Shown here piece by piece: positions 6,201 to 6,344 of a stretch of 6,344 nt of DNA; within the stretch, counting starts at the first letter, position 1, and the number at the start of each line of letters is the position of its first letter. The notes beneath the pieces were generated by a model. The model did not search any database. It saw nothing but the letters and a program-made list of their open reading frames with translations, and was not told the DNA's origin. A program made the position numbers and the translations under genes. This DNA is from Propionibacteriaceae bacterium (GTDB taxonomy: Bacteria; Actinomycetota; Actinomycetes; Propionibacteriales; Propionibacteriaceae): assembly GCA_003153855.1 (NCBI GenBank), contig PMBM01000164.1, positions 1 through 6,344 on the forward strand, read 5' to 3'.

Positions 6201-6232
6201 TGCGTCATGCGGTCTGAATGAACGCTGATGCA
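6201..6232. repeat. Imperfect inverted repeat, possible operator
   Basis: TGCGTCATGCG (6201-6211) and CGCTGATGCA (6223-6232) form an imperfect inverted repeat with one G-T mismatch, one bulged base and an 11-nt centre. It directly adjoins the three-arm repeat. Its size and spacing would suit a dimeric regulator or a weak stem-loop upstream of the DUF294 gene. The evidence is symmetry alone. Confidence 0.25.
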
Positions 6233-6344
6233 CCGCTCCAGGAGACTATCCACGAGGGTGCCGGTCTTCGCCGGACATCGGTCACTGCGATCAAGCAGGG
6301 GACGAGTGCGGTCTTGAAGGCGCGACACACCCGACCGCGTGGGT

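Larger units (their letters stand above)
6093..6344. other. Upstream region of the DUF294 gene, no convincing gene
   Basis: The 252 bp to the window edge hold no coding sequence I can support. A minus-strand open frame (6077-6328) and short plus-strand frames have no recognisable motif. On the minus strand GATAGT (6250-6245) could be a -10, but it has no matching -35. Inverted repeats lie at 6174-6200 and 6201-6232. This stretch probably carries the promoter of the DUF294-exonuclease operon, but I cannot place it. Confidence 0.5.

Noticed and set aside
6077..6328. 83-codon minus-strand frame upstream of the DUF294 gene
   Set aside because: No recognisable motif, no ribosome-binding site, and it overlaps the DUF294 start in another frame. 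It is possible as a small gene but unsupported.

Overview
The window looks like chromosomal core sequence from a high-GC actinomycete. G/C dominates third codon positions, GTG starts are used, long antisense open frames are everywhere, and two genes have TANNNT-type -10 hexamers placed so that transcription would begin at the start codon. The sequence does not fix the genus. I saw no mobile element, CRISPR array, tRNA, rRNA or phage gene.

Layout, left to right. (1) Bases 1-164 hold the last ~54 codons of a plus-strand short-chain dehydrogenase/reductase. (2) 161-1846, minus strand, is a full-length glutaminyl-tRNA synthetase (glnS, 561 aa) whose stop shares a CTAG tetranucleotide with the dehydrogenase stop. 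(3) 1847-2078 is a 232-bp divergent promoter region. (4) 2079-3545, plus strand, is a full-length glutamyl-tRNA synthetase (gltX, 488 aa). (5) 3553-4236, minus strand, is a DEDDh-type 3'-5' exonuclease (227 aa) that converges on gltX with a 7-bp gap. (6) 4233-6092, minus strand, is a 619-aa protein with a cyclic-nucleotide-binding-like domain, a CBS pair, and a GlnD-like DUF294 nucleotidyltransferase with its C-terminal domain. It lies directly upstream of the exonuclease and overlaps it by 4 bp (GTGA). (7) 6093-6344 has no convincing gene, only short inverted repeats.

Two functional units stand out. First, glnS and gltX sit head to head and each seems to have its own leaderless promoter. Many actinomycetes make Gln-tRNA indirectly through GluRS and GatCAB, so a direct GlnRS beside GluRS bears on how this organism decodes glutamine. 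Second, the sensor/nucleotidyltransferase and exonuclease form a translationally coupled pair. The family architecture is known, but I know of no established biochemical role for it, and it is the best candidate here for an undescribed system.
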